From assembly GCA_021234155.1 (NCBI GenBank), contig JAJEKV010000058.1, positions 4,536,600 through 4,600,599 on the forward strand: a DNA stretch of 64,000 bases, in the 5' to 3' direction. The translations under genes were made by a program, and so were the position numbers. Numbering within the stretch: the stretch's first letter is position 1; every line of letters begins with the position of its first letter. Below, piece by piece: positions 1 to 10,379 of this stretch. This DNA comes from Isoetes taiwanensis (lineage: Eukaryota > Streptophyta > Lycopodiopsida > Isoetales > Isoetaceae). The notes below the pieces were generated by a model, which saw nothing but the letters and a program-made list of their open reading frames with translations, had not been told where the DNA came from and did not search any database.

Positions 1-240
1 TTTGAATTTACACAAAAAAGGGTTGCACTTTGAAGCAAGGGATGCATTTGAAAAGCTCCCTATTCAAGATGTCATCTCTTATTCCACAATTATAAGAGGG
101 TATGGAATGAACCATGATGGTAACTTGGTCGTGCATTGTTTGGAGAACATGCAAAGCCAAGGTATAAAGCCAGATGCTGTTACTTTTCTATCTTTTCTTA
201 CAGCATGCAGCCGTGCCAGCCTGATGGTACAAGGCCTGAT
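1..240 (+). pseudogene. PPR protein (PLS type) gene fragment
   Basis: The frame starting at base 2 reads as a piece of a pentatricopeptide repeat protein. It contains DVISYSTIIRGYG, then ENMQSQGIKPDAVTFL and LTACSRASLMVQG, the usual alternation of L, S and P motifs. Such proteins bind organellar RNA and guide editing or processing in plastids and mitochondria. Only about 1.5 repeats are present and the gene continues left of the window. After about residue 80 the frame runs on to a stop at 479-481 through sequence that is not PPR-like (Ser/Thr/Lys-rich, ending SSTTREKG). This looks like a repeat fused to a truncated gene. The downstream DYW or E domains are absent, so it is probably non-functional, unless the break is an intron. 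Confidence 0.7.
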
Positions 241-427
241 GAATACAAATGGTGTTAATTTGGTGTTAGTAATGAGTAGAAATTTTCCCCTTCATATAAG
301 CAAAAGCAAGAAGGGCAAAGGGTCATTGGCGTCCATTGCTACCCCTAGCTCTGAGGATATGGCTCAAGTACTTGCCAACATGGATGTTGAAAATCTAAAG
401 GCAATGCAAGAACAGATCGCCAGTAAA

Positions 428-721
428 TTACAGTCTACCCCATCAACAACCAAGTCCTCCACTACAAGAGAAAAAGGTTAAAACTTGAATGGTCCTATCA
501 TTCAAGTCGTCAACTTAAATGATCCTTGGGTTAAGGTAAATTACAGTCAACCCCGTCAATAACCAAGTCCTCCACTACAAGAGAAAAAGGTTATTATTAG
601 CGTCAGCCATAGCGTCAGATGGATTTTTTTGCTGTGACACTGGGTGTTCATGACTAGTCAGTCCTTTTATATAGAAACTTGAATGGTCCTATCATTCAAG
701 TCGTTAACTTAAATGATCCTT
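428..721 (+). repeat. two interleaved short direct repeats
   Basis: A block of about 53 bp at 428-480 recurs at 540-592, sharing ccaagtcctccactacaaga. A second block at 483-528 recurs at 676-721, sharing aacttgaatggtcctatcat. The interleaving suggests a local duplication within a transposon-derived segment following the PPR fragment. No coding function is seen. Confidence 0.8.
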
Positions 722-773
722 GAGCTAAGGTAAGGTTATCGGTTTGGCCGAGGCTGATCACAAAAAATGCATG

Positions 774-888
774 ACCGAGGTTGTACGTCCGAGGCCAGAT
801 ATTTGCACGTAAGGCCGAGGCCCACTAGGGCCGAAGGCCGGGCCAAGGCCTTACGTGCAAATGTCTGGCCGAGGACGTACAACCGAGG
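774..888. repeat. GC-rich inverted repeat
   Basis: The segment around 774-825 is the imperfect reverse complement of 841-888. Both arms carry cgaggttgtacgtcc-like and tttgcacgtaaggcc-like sequence, with a spacer of about 16 bp rich in ggccgaagg. The arms are about 47 bp with a few mismatches, so the transcript would form a long hairpin. It may be the terminus of a non-autonomous element; no target duplication was identified. Confidence 0.75.
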
Positions 889-975
889 CGACACGTTCTT
901 GGTAATCAGCCGAGGCAAAGACCAATAACCACCTTAGCGGGCTAATAACTAATTATCTCCTAGTATTGATAACTG

Positions 976-1040
976 GTTATCACTCCTAGGAGTGATAACT
1001 TGATTATCGGACTCTCCCGTTACACTAGAGAGTCCGATAA
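976..1040. repeat. adjacent palindromes (perfect 24-bp palindrome and 13-bp stem-loop)
   Basis: Bases 976-999 form a perfect 24-bp palindrome centred on cctagg. Four bases later, ttatcggactctc (1004-1016) pairs with gagagtccgataa (1028-1040) around an 11-bp loop. These two structures follow the inverted repeat at 774-888, so about 270 bp here is unusually rich in dyad symmetry. Confidence 0.85.
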
Positions 1041-2156
1041 GGTAAATTATATGTTGTGGCCTTCAGATTCGAGGCCACAAATGTGCAAATGGCCTTAGGG
1101 CTTTCTCAAGAATTCTCTCCCATGAATTGTGAGCTTGAAAATCACGGTTGATATGAATGAAAAATGTTCAATAATATATATGAAAGTTGATTGCCATTTT
1201 ATTTGCAAATTGCGATTAAATGGGTTATTTGGATAAACAACTTTGGTGATTTATTCCATATACGTGTCAAAAAATTCCAATAGAAATGAATTTCTAATGG
1301 TAAGACAAATAGAAATGAATTTCTAATGGTAAAACATAGGAATATTCTGTCTTATAACCTAAAAATTGTTTAGGGCTTGTAGATGCATAGTTTTGGCGCT
1401 CAAGCGGCCAACCTGTGGCAGCTTCAACCGTGTTGCGGTTCTTGATATGCTTGGGGAGGTTTTCACAATGGTTATTCCCTGGCAAACACACAGATCTGTT
1501 ACAAAATCTTGAGGACTCTTCGATCGTCCAGCAAAGATACTTCTACAAACCAAGTTCGACTTGTGTATCTGGATATGCTGGCTCCACATTGCTACATATT
1601 TTTAACCGCATATACAGAATGGCGGTTGATTCTGTAAGGCCAAAACATATTGGCAACACACTGATCATGCATTTTCGATTGCATCTGGAGCTCTCAACCC
1701 AGCAATGTTTTCCATGTAGTTAGCTCTGGAGTTCATGGCTGCAGCATTACAAGGTATGATTTAATGCCCTACATTGACTTTTCTAGATAAATCTCTAGCT
1801 CGTAAATGGTTGATTTAAAGCTTTATGTGAAGCTTACCGGTTCTAAGCATGCTGCATTTAAAGCAGTGGCAGGTATGAAGGATGTTAATGATTCTTTGTG
1901 ATTACAACAAGATTCTTCTTCCTATTGTGTTCTTCCTATCATGAAATTGTTTTCTTACATGTTCTGATGCTTATATGCTTAAGGAGATTCCAGTTCATAG
2001 CCTTTTTTGCCTTCCAAGACAAAATTTGAACGACTAGAATGACTCTAATCAGGTTAGAAATGCTAGTCTTCAAGTTATATCAGGGGATCTCAATTGTCTA
2101 GAAATGACAACTATAGATTCTGATTTTGCTGGTATTGGCTTAGGTTTTGAGCCACT
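1041..2156. other. gene-free stretch with one short tandem duplication
   Basis: No protein domain is recognisable. A 28-bp unit containing agaaatgaatttctaatgg is repeated in tandem at about 1279-1334. An open frame at 1415-1723 (+) has no recognisable family and is probably chance or decayed transposon sequence. Confidence 0.5.
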
Positions 2157-2572
2157 TGATTGTATCATAGGACCCATCCTAGGAATGCCACGGTTCTATT
2201 GCGATAGCAATAGAACCGACATTCCTTGGATGGGGACCCCCTACCTTGCATCTCCTATTTATACCAGCTCCTTCCTCTTTCTAGTCATCGGCGTTCTCTT
2301 GAGCTCTTTTCCATTCTACTCATTTTTTGCTCCACAAGTTTCCCGCCCCCCTCCCTCTAACATATCGGAGCTTGTTGGTCGTCCTACATCCAATTTTTTA
2401 GTTTCTCATTTTACATTCCACTGTTGAAGTTGCTCCATTTCCTATTAGTCGTTGTCATTTTTATGTATGTCTATTTTTCTATACTCTGAGGTCGTCTTGC
2501 GGCCTCCATTATCCTCTATGTTTTCATTCTAAGTGTCTTTGAAAGTGCATATGTTCTTCTTTTTCATTTGTT

Positions 2573-2790
2573 CTCGGCGTGGCACTGTAGCCTCCGAGAC
2601 ATACTTATCATTTTATTCTTTCTCAGCATAGCGTTGTAGCCTCCGAGGCATAATTCGTTTTCATTTTTTCTCGGTGTGGCAATGTAGCCTCTGAGGCAGC
2701 ACTAATCAGATGTTTTTCCTGTTATGACCATTTCACGAATAGTTCCTGATTGGTCGGTTGTTGTTTCTTTCTCGGTGTGGCCCTGGAGCC
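2573..2790 (+). repeat. four spaced hairpin units (CTCGG...GGC...GCC...CCGAG)
   Basis: Four diverged copies of a 26-bp motif, tctcggtgtggcactgtagc followed by ctccgag, occur at roughly 2573, 2632, 2683 and 2771. Each can fold as CTCGG/CCGAG with an inner GGC/GCC pair. The third copy changes to CTCGG/CTGAG, where G-U keeps the pair. The fourth changes the loop only. The second is weaker (CTCAG, GC). Confidence 0.65.
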
Positions 2791-3021
2791 TCCGAGTCTT
2801 ACTATATATATTTTTTTAATGTTGCACATTGGTGCGCGATCTTGCTTAAGGCATTTAACTCCCTAATGGGTTATTTTTCTTTTCAGTCTTGACCTTGCAT
2901 TTTTCAAGGGCTCATGGTTGTCAGAATGTGCGAGGCCATGCTTCAATTATTTTCTTCGTGCAACATCTTCAAGTTATCTCTATTGTAGTTCCGGCGCCGC
3001 CAACATTTCTCGAGAGCATTG

Positions 3022-3092
3022 GCGACCGTTTCTCATTAGGGCTTTCCACGAAAACTCGAAAGGGCGGAGTTTTTTCATCCCGATGAGGTCGC
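3022..3092 (+). other. composite RNA hairpin with GAAAGGGCG apical loop (copy A)
   Basis: The inner stem AAAACTC (3051-3057) pairs with GAGTTTT (3067-3073) around the 9-nt loop GAAAGGGCG. After an asymmetric internal loop, GGG (3039-3041) pairs with CCC (3079-3081), CTCATT (3032-3037) pairs with GATGAG (3082-3087), and GCGAC pairs with GTCGC further out. The same architecture and loop, with different but still pairing stems, occur near 48.7 kb (-) and 56.7 kb (+). Confidence 0.7.
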
Positions 3093-3330
3093 TAATTCTC
3101 CTCACCTTTGCATAGATCAAGTTGCAAATAAACCATCTTTTATCTTGTATTCTTTAGTTTCGACATGCTCTCGATGATTGTCTAGTTTCAGAGCATTTAA
3201 CTTTCAAGTTTTTTCAAAATTTTCTACCTCTAGCGGGGGATAAATTTGTACTCAAAGACATTACAAAGCTCAATGACAACACCACTTCACTTCGGCCACT
3301 TGATTGTATCATAGGACCCATCCTAGAAAT

Positions 3331-4458
3331 TGCGCATCTTCTACAACGCCTGTTACAGGGACAACTTTGCCACAACACTCTGCTAATGGGTGGGATTACA
3401 CTCCTTCAAGACAGCACCGTCCGCAACTTACAACGCAAGATGCAGAGGGGTTAGGACTATTGAGAGTCCACCAATGTGGACGCCTTCCACGATATTGACG
3501 ATCATCTGTGGGAACTTTACAGAGCGATGAACGACTTGTTTAATCTTTTAATTATAAATCCAACCCTAGCATACCAGGACATCATTATCCAAGCGTGACA
3601 TAAATATAACTTAGTGCGCTCAGTGAGGGAGGACTATATTGATATGATACTGCATCCCTTTGGGCAACCAATGTATAACCATCATGTATAACCATCATGT
3701 ATAACCATCTTGTATAAGACACAGTTTTAATTCTGTTCGTTCTTTGGGACTTATTTTGAATGTAATCTTTTGTCTACTTTAATGATAAATCTTTTTATTA
3801 TATATTATCTTATTATAACAACTAGTAATGGGTGTCCGGCGTTGCCGGGCATAAATACGGTTCTATTGTAAGAATTGAACTTAGTTGCTTTGTAAATTAT
3901 GGTGCCTCTTGTTGCCTCTATGGGTTTGTTGGTTTCGTATCATGGGTTTTACATAGAATAGAATAAGTGATGGGCTTAGCAATAGTGATTTCTTTATGGG
4001 CTTGTTGGTTTTGTATCATGGGTTTTATATACAGAACTTAGAAGATTTGTTTTCTGAAAAAACATATGTGTTCATGTTTGAATGGCAAACATGACCTTTG
4101 TGTTCCTGTATCAGATGTCTTTTATGATATGAAATCGTAGGCATCTATAGGCTTAATTGGCAACCCACTAGTTAGGATCCGCAGTTTGGTCTTTTAAGTT
4201 TAATAAACCTTCTTTTATTTTAGATCATTTGCTTTCAAGTGAAATGAGCCCCAGGTTATGTCGAATTGTATTTTTTATCTAGCTTTTGTTTAGTGGGCTT
4301 TGCGTCTTAATCATGTTATGCTATGCATATTTCACATGTTTGTGAGCCTACGGTAGAAGCTTGCCGAAAAGCATGAATTGAAGGTAAGGGATAACAATAT
4401 AACTTGTGGTACTGGTTAGAAATTTTGTTTGCAATTTAATTACCTTCAGGAAGTTTTA
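3331..4458. other. gene-free stretch with minisatellites
   Basis: A 16-bp unit containing atgtataaccatc is repeated at about 3669-3717. A unit of about 36 bp containing ttggtttcgtatcatgggtt recurs at about 3928 and 4003. A stretch near 3455-3660 reads as partly open coding-like sequence (VDAFHDIDDHLWELY...) with stops, possibly an old transposon remnant of unknown family. Confidence 0.4.
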
Positions 4459-5126
4459 ATTACCACCCAACCAGATCCACTGGATTATGGCAAACCATGT
4501 GTACTATGGCAAATACAAAGCTCTGGCTTCTGGCTTATTGGCCCTCCAGGCTAATCTCACTACTCCAAGTAGCCACAGATCAGAGAGCAACTGCAAATCA
4601 GTAATGTCGCTGTAGCAGTAATTTGTGACCCTCTGTCACGCTTTCGGTTATTACTCCCCCATACAGATGAACTACAAGATGTGCCACCCAATTCAGAAAC
4701 TAGGCTTTGAGCCGGTTCCAATTAAGCAAAAGTTGACTCAATCGGAGCTTTGGTTGCGAAGATATCTCTAACTGAAGTTTAGGTTCTATTTATAGATCTC
4801 TCCACGACTTTAGCCTTTTTTAGCATGCAGTTACCTTTTATATCAAAATAGCTCCTTGCCTTTAATTAGATTATATGACTTATCATATGGGATATTTATC
4901 TATAGGCTGCTCCCTCAACTAATAATCATCCCAATGATAGTGCCTCGGCCCCTTCTATAAATATCAATAGTTCTTATAACCGTGTTAGACGTTTTTCTTG
5001 ATTTTGATGTCATAGCTCAGCCCCTTTACATTATTAGGTGACCTTAGGAATAACATTTATATAATTTTTTCCATATTCCAATAACCCATTCGCCATGGAC
5101 CACTCTCCCGTGCTTGCTTCATATCA
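4459..5126 (-). mobile_element. truncated LTR of the same family as the element at 23207-26290
   Basis: The reverse complement matches the LTR at 23207-23975 from its terminal TGATATG (ending at 5126), through the TATA-like segment (ctatttata here on the plus strand), to the cccagtggatc region. It breaks off near 4459, so the LTR 3' end is missing. It abuts a boron-transporter exon precisely at its TG terminus, so the insertion disrupted that gene. An ORF reading across the junction (5057-5350) is therefore a fusion artefact. Confidence 0.85.
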
Positions 5127-5980
5127 TATCCTCCAACCATTAAGGATTGCAAAAGGTTGCTCGTTCTTTGTTCTTTAAATTCAATAGAAAGTAAGTCATC
5201 TATATCCTTTTCTGGGTCAAACACAGTCTCATCAACTGGAAGATTAGCAATTATGGAGTTTGATGAGTATTGAATTATTTCAGAGCGAAGTTCCTTCAAT
5301 CCCTGCATATAGAACATAGTTACAAATGCAACTAGCAATCTCGCTAACAAATGTATGCTTTTACATAAGATGAGGATGGTTGGGACACAAAGGATGATCG
5401 CATTTGCTGGTATGTCTCCTGCAAGCCTCCGTAAAGTTCATCTAGTGTGGCATTTTCATCAATGTTTTGTTTAGCCTTCTTTAGTAACTTCTTTTAAATA
5501 ATCATATATGATGTAATAGATGGCTAGAAGTTTATTATTACCTGATGTCTCAATGTTGCGAGGCTTTTGGTATGCATAGGCAACTGAGGTAGGACACCAT
5601 TTGAAGATGGCAATCCCAAAAGTCCGCAAAACATGACCTGAATATAGGTTGAGTTACTTTATGTAGGAAGAATAATGAACAGGTGTTTTAGGAGATGATG
5701 CCGTCAGCAAATAAACAAGTAATGATTGTGATTATGTAATCTGAGATTAAAGGACTGAAAGTAAAGCTATATTGCATGTGAATTAGAGGAACATGCATAC
5801 CATGAAATCAAGAACGCGTAGATCGTAATAATAAGAAGATGGTTTACGTAAATTGAACTCCTTCTGTTGAGCAAGCTGAGAAGCCACATTGTGGTTGAAA
5901 TAATACAGGACTGCAATCATTGTAGCAGGGATGAAGGCTCCAAAAATATAGAGTATGGGTATTTTCGTACCGTTAAAATA
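5127..5980 (-). pseudogene. BOR: BOR-type boron (borate) transporter, truncated gene with four exons
   Basis: Four minus-strand exons read as an anion-exchanger-like (SLC4/Band 3) borate exporter of the plant plasma membrane. They are 5980-5801 ([20 protein letters not shown]), 5637-5542 (FCGLLGLPSSNGVLPQ, then MHTKSLATLRHQ), 5490-5365 (NIDENATLDELYGGLQETYQ) and 5302-5127 (GLKELRSEIIQYSS, then PVDETVFDPEKDIDDLL and SNLLQSLMVGG). Introns have GT donors and AG acceptors and the frame is kept, although the third exon's acceptor lacks a pyrimidine tract. The N-terminal membrane half lies upstream or is lost; a decayed chromovirus begins next to exon 1. The C-terminal half is cut off by the LTR at 5126, directly after VGG. 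The family is about 700 residues, so this copy is non-functional unless the rest lies elsewhere. Confidence 0.88.
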
Positions 5981-6675
5981 CTAGCATAGCAAGCTGCAAA
6001 GAACAATATTGAAAAGATTAGTTAAGGGGCAACTTCTAATGTTTATGAGAATAAACAATAGATAAGGAAGAAAAGGCCCTAATATTAGTGTTAAAGGTTT
6101 GCCACATATCCTATCATTGTTGGCCTGGACACACAATATGAGAAAAACAAGAAAGGCTTGAACTTTTTGGCCTGTCTGCAAGGTACGAATCTGCAGATCT
6201 GGTCCATGCACGCATCCGACATGCCCAGGCATGCAATCCATCTAGCATGGGCCAAAATTGCATATGGATGCATGCAGAGCAATTAGAACACAATATAGAT
6301 AAGTAGATTGTTTTATTCTACAAGGGGATCTAATTTTGAATTTGGTGAAGAACGGTTCTTCCAAACCTATGTATTAGATGTAATTCGTATTTGATTGGCC
6401 CTTTACAGCCTAAATCTAACCTTCATAAATACATTGGGGTGTGTTGAGATTGTAGGGGATCGTTTGGGGCAGCCATGCTTGCAAGAATTGTCTTGTAAAG
6501 ATAATTCTTAAGCCATTTGATTCTGTGATAGAATTAAGAGGAAGCAAGACTCTTTATAGCTCTCAGGGATGCTAATCCCAGGGGATTGTAGAAAATTCAT
6601 GGAATTCACGGTGTGGAAGGGAGATCACTGGCCATTTCCTTACTTGGAAAAGTTGAAAATTTATATTGAGATTCT

Positions 6676-6688
6676 TGGTATCAGAGCC
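6676..6688 (+). promoter_or_regulatory. primer-binding site for initiator Met tRNA
   Basis: TGGTATCAGAGCC matches the 3' end complement of plant initiator tRNA-Met, the usual primer for LTR retrotransposon minus-strand synthesis. It marks the end of the 5' LTR (about 6020-6673) of the chromovirus. Confidence 0.85.
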
Positions 6689-6690
6689 AG

Positions 6691-7731
6691 AATGACAGAT
6701 CATGGGCATGAAAATATTCCAGAAGATGCTGAGCAACCTATGCTAGAAGTGCATCCTGCTAATGAAGGCCTACTGCTATTGTTGCAAGACTTCCATTTGG
6801 ATGACGATTTGCCTGAAGTAGAGGCAACTACTGATGATGATGTCAGAAATGTTGTTCAAGAGCCAGTTACTGTGGAAGTAATTTTGCCAGTTACTGTGGA
6901 AGTAATTTTAGGAAGGAGAAATTTAGCACGGTAATGCAAATCCCTCTATTGGAATTCCTCAGACGCAACAAACAATAAAGGAGGAACCCATCAGGCAGCG
7001 ATTCTGCCAGCTCAATGAGGAGTTGAATAAAACTCGCAATGAGCAAGTACTATATGAAATTCTATTTCAAGAGTAGTTAAGCACTTGAGCTTTAGAGGGA
7101 AATGCTCGAGAGCTGTGTTTGATGGCCACAATGGAGAAATTCTTGCTAGAAGCAAGGGCTTCTGCCATGGCCCTAGGGGCAAATGGTGAAATTAGGCATG
7201 ATGGTATTGCGGGAGAGATATCAAATCTCTTGAACGGGTTAAAATGTTGGATTTTTATAGTAAGGATGTTACTCCAGATCGCCTTGATTTAACCAAATAA
7301 AACTATACTTTGCGGCAATAAAGAAAAGCGAGCTTGCTCGTTTGCTGTATGCCACATTGAAACTGAAATGCTAGACAGCCGAATGGTGCGATACCCATAC
7401 TCGGGATGGGAGGAAGTTGTATACTTGGGATGAATTTTATTCAGGCAAGAATATGCTTCACATTATGACCACAGCTATGCACTGATCCAGTTGAAAAAGA
7501 TGGTTTAGACTAGGACTCGACAGGATTATGTAGCAGAACTGAGAGCATTATTCTCACATTTTCCAGATTTAATAAATGGGATGCGGGTTGACCATTTTGT
7601 GAATGGGCTCAAGGTTGCCAACATTCAGAAGCATATGCTCCAGATTGGACCTGCTAGATTTGAACTTGCAGTAGAGCTGGCTAGGAAGCTGGTTCGAAGG
7701 GAAGAGTCCAAGAAAGCTGAAAGGATTGTTT
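6691..7731 (+). pseudogene. chromovirus gag remnant
   Basis: An acidic N-terminal frame starts at 6691 (MTDHGHENIPEDAEQP) and includes a 24-bp tandem duplication at about 6863-6910. Further on, 7468-7731 reads as a retrotransposon gag capsid tail: YVAELRALFSHFPDLINGMR, then FELAVELARKLVRREESKKA. Stops interrupt the frame. The protein would form the cytoplasmic virus-like particle. Confidence 0.7.
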
Positions 7732-8291
7732 AATAGAAGGCTAAGAGGGCTGGGGGTGCCTCTAAGACCGGATCACCTTCCAAGAAGCAAAAGAAAAATC
7801 CTGTTAAGGAAAAATAGATTGAAAAGCCTAAGAAAGTCAGTGCTAAGACTAAAGCATCCAAAGGATGATATAATTGTGGCATTGTAGAGCATTTTTCTCG
7901 AGACCGTACAAAGCCCAGAAAGGACAAGTTGATTTTAGCAAGCACCTCTAAAGGTCAAGAAGAGGTGAAAGCATTATTAGTTATTACTCTTGAAGAGGAT
8001 ATGGTAAGCCCTACACAAGTTTATGCCATTGATGTAATAAGGTTGTTAGGGAGGATCAATGGTAAGGACTTGATTGTCTTAATTGATTTTGGAAGTACTC
8101 ACAACCTTATTTCTGCAGACATGGCAGAGGAGCTGGGCTTGGGATTAAGCGAGGTGCCTTCTTATGTCATAAGACTACAGCCGAGTCCCAAACTCCATAC
8201 CATCATCAACAAGCGTGTGGCGTTCTTTGAAATTGGTGGACAAGGAAATACGTGTTGCGGCTTCTATGATCATTGTTTTTTATATTGCTAA
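7732..8291 (+). pseudogene. chromovirus zinc knuckle and aspartic protease remnant
   Basis: A basic linker is followed by YNCGIVEHFSRDRTKPRK, a degraded CCHC zinc knuckle lacking one or more metal ligands. Downstream, LIVLIDFGSTHNLISADMA matches the retroviral-type protease active-site region, where D-S/T-G is expected. Here it reads D-F-G, so the catalytic motif is altered. Confidence 0.8.
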
Positions 8292-8659
8292 GCTAAGCTG
8301 ATATGATGTGATTCTCGGAATCAAGTGGTTAAAGAAGCTCAATCAATCATTTTGTTGCCATCCCATACTGTTATGATTAATATTCCATTTAGAAAAGCTA
8401 TTACTCTCCATGGCTTGCCGTATGTAGGGTCTGAAAAATCATTATCTGCCACTGAAGCAAAAAGATATTTTAAGGTTATTAAAGATAGCATTTTCTTGAT
8501 GTATATCATGCCTAATGATGTGACAGTTAAATCTTGTACTTTAATGGATGTAAATACTGAATTAGATTTGGATGTTAACCAAGAGTTGCAAAATCCTTTA
8601 GATAGATTTGAAAACATATTTCTCGAGGAGTTTCTGGAAGGGCCAACCTCCTTCTTGGG

Positions 8660-9294
8660 GTGTTGAACATGAAATTGTTCTTGAGCAGGGGTCAAGCCAA
8701 TGGTCCGTGCTCTTTGTCTTACTCCTCTAAAGTTAGAGGAGTTAAGCATAAAGTTAAAGAACTGCTAGCAAGTGGATTTATAAAGACAAGTAAGTCGCCC
8801 TTTGCAAGTCCAATTTTACTTGTTAAGAAGACGGATGGAACTACGCGACTGTGCATAGACTATCGTGCTCTTAATAAGGCAACTATCAAGGATAGATATC
8901 TGTTATCTCGAATAGATAATATCTTAGATTGTCTTGGCAGAGCCAAGTGGTTCACTAAGATAGATCTGCATAGCAGATATCATCAAAATAGGATTTGGGA
9001 AGGGGATGAACCAAAACGACATGTCGAATTCATCACTGACATTACGAGTTCTTAGTTATGCAATTTGGTCTCACAAATGCTCCCGCAACTTTTATGAGGC
9101 TAATGAATCAAGTATTCTCTGAGCACTTGGATAAGTTTGTGGAAGTGTTTTTAGATAGTATACTTGTGTATTCACAGATGTTAGAAGAGCATTTTGCTCG
9201 TTTGGAGCAAGTATATTGCCATACTCTTTGCATCAGAAACTCTATGCTAAGATATCGAAGTGTGATTTTCTTAAGCAAAGGTTTGCTTACCTAG
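8660..9294 (+). pseudogene. chromovirus reverse transcriptase remnant
   Basis: Two frames give a Ty3-type reverse transcriptase: PFASPILLVKKTDGTTRLCI and DYRALNKATIKDRY, then [34 protein letters not shown] and [14 protein letters not shown]. The last motif is normally Y-x-D-D in the catalytic core; here the second aspartate is serine. A stop at 9053-9055 and a frameshift separate the parts, so it is inactive. Confidence 0.92.
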
Positions 9295-9334
9295 GACACT
9301 TTCTCTGGGGGGAGGGGATGTCGCCGGATCCAAG

Positions 9335-9643
9335 GTGCAAGCAGTTCAAGACTGGCTAGCACCTAGAAATGTTTCAGAACTGAGAACTTTTCTGTATTTG
9401 GCTATGTATTTTAGAGAATTTGTGCCAAAATTTTACGAAGTAGTAGCTCCACTCACAGATCTTTATGTATGGGGCAAAGTACGACAAGAAGCTTTTACAC
9501 TTATTAAAGAACTGTTGGTTAATAGTCCTATATTAAGAGTGCCCGATCTAAATGGATCGTTTGAGGTTTACGCTGATGCTTGTGGTCAAGTAATGGCTGC
9601 AATATTAATGCAGCAAGGTCGAGTAGTGGCTTATGAAAGTTGA
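9335..9643 (+). pseudogene. chromovirus RT connection and RNase H remnant
   Basis: The frame reads APRNVSELRTFLYLAMYFRE, FVPKFYEVVAPLTDL, then VPDLNGSFEVYADACGQVMA and MQQGRVVAYES. This is the gypsy connection region followed by the start of RNase H; the usual D-A-S is D-A-C here. The rest of RNase H is deleted or decayed before the integrase region. Confidence 0.88.
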
Positions 9644-9689
9644 AGTTTAATTCTGCTAAGCAAAATTATGCAAGCGGGGGTATATTTCT

Positions 9690-10358
9690 ATAAAGGAAGA
9701 GTGTATGTTCCTTTGCACGAAGATTTGTGAGAAGCAATTATTCGTGAGCATCATGATACCCCACAAGCAGGGCATGGGGTTGAATGGAAAAACCTATGAG
9801 CTGGTTAAAAGGCAGTATTACTGGTCGGGTTTGCAAGATCAAGTGAAGGTGATGGTTTTATATTGTCTTGTGTGTTTAACCCGTGAAAGCTGACCATCGA
9901 AAGACTTCAGGTTTGTTGCGATCTATTTCCATACCAAACGATTGGTGGAAATATATGAATATGGATTTTGTAGTCTCATTACGTCGAACTGCTAAGCAAC
10001 ATACTAGGTTTTGGGTGATAGTCGATACATGTTTCTGACTTTTGGATTTTCTATATCTATTATAAATAATAGGAATACTAAGCTCACATGTCAATTTTGG
10101 AGAGATCTGATAAAGGGGTTAAAGGTTCGGTTGCGTATGCTTACTGGTAATCATCTACAGACTGATGGAAAAACTGAAACGATCAACATGATCGTGGAGG
10201 ATATGTTGAGGAGTTTTGTTCACTTGCCATACTTAGAGTTTGCCTACAACAATAGCTATCGTACGGGAATCAAAATGACACCTTTTGTGGCTATAATGGG
10301 TAGAAAACCAGAACTTATGCTGGGCTGCATAAGTATCGTAAAATCAAAGCAGTTGTGA
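9690..10358 (+). pseudogene. chromovirus integrase remnant
   Basis: The zinc-binding region reads REHHDTPQAGHG, then KRQYYWSGLQDQVKV with CLVC. The core and C-terminal part reads FWRDLIKGLKVRL, TDGKTETINMIVEDMLRSFV, YLEFAYNNSYRTGIKMTPF. The typical S-x-Q-x-H-P-Q-T-D-G-Q-T-E segment is degraded, and several stops lie between the parts. Confidence 0.88.
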
Positions 10359-10379
10359 ATACACTTCTATCGATGTAAT

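Larger units (their letters stand above)
2157..3330 (+). mobile_element. structured non-coding element bounded by direct repeats
   Basis: A direct repeat of about 32 bp (beginning cttgattgtatcataggacc) occurs at 2157-2188 and 3299-3330. Just inside the left copy is a stem-loop at 2181-2224, with arms ggttctattgc and gcaatagaacc. This is followed by a TATA-like ctatttata near 2258, a pyrimidine-rich leader, four hairpin units at 2573-2790 and a composite hairpin at 3022-3092. No long conserved ORF is present. The layout (promoter-like box, structured RNA, terminal hairpin) suggests a transcribed non-autonomous element or an LTR. The direct repeats may be a target duplication, short LTR remnants or parts of the element. 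The class is unknown. Confidence 0.45.

Noticed and set aside
3022..3092. Hammerhead or twister ribozyme
   Set aside because: CCGATGAGG resembles part of a hammerhead core, but the required CTGATGA...GAAA arrangement and cleavage triplet are not in place. The twister core bases were not found either. The fold remains unassigned.
5057..5350. A single 97-residue protein on the minus strand
   Set aside because: Its first part includes intron sequence and its end reads into the LTR; only 5127-5302 is a transporter exon.
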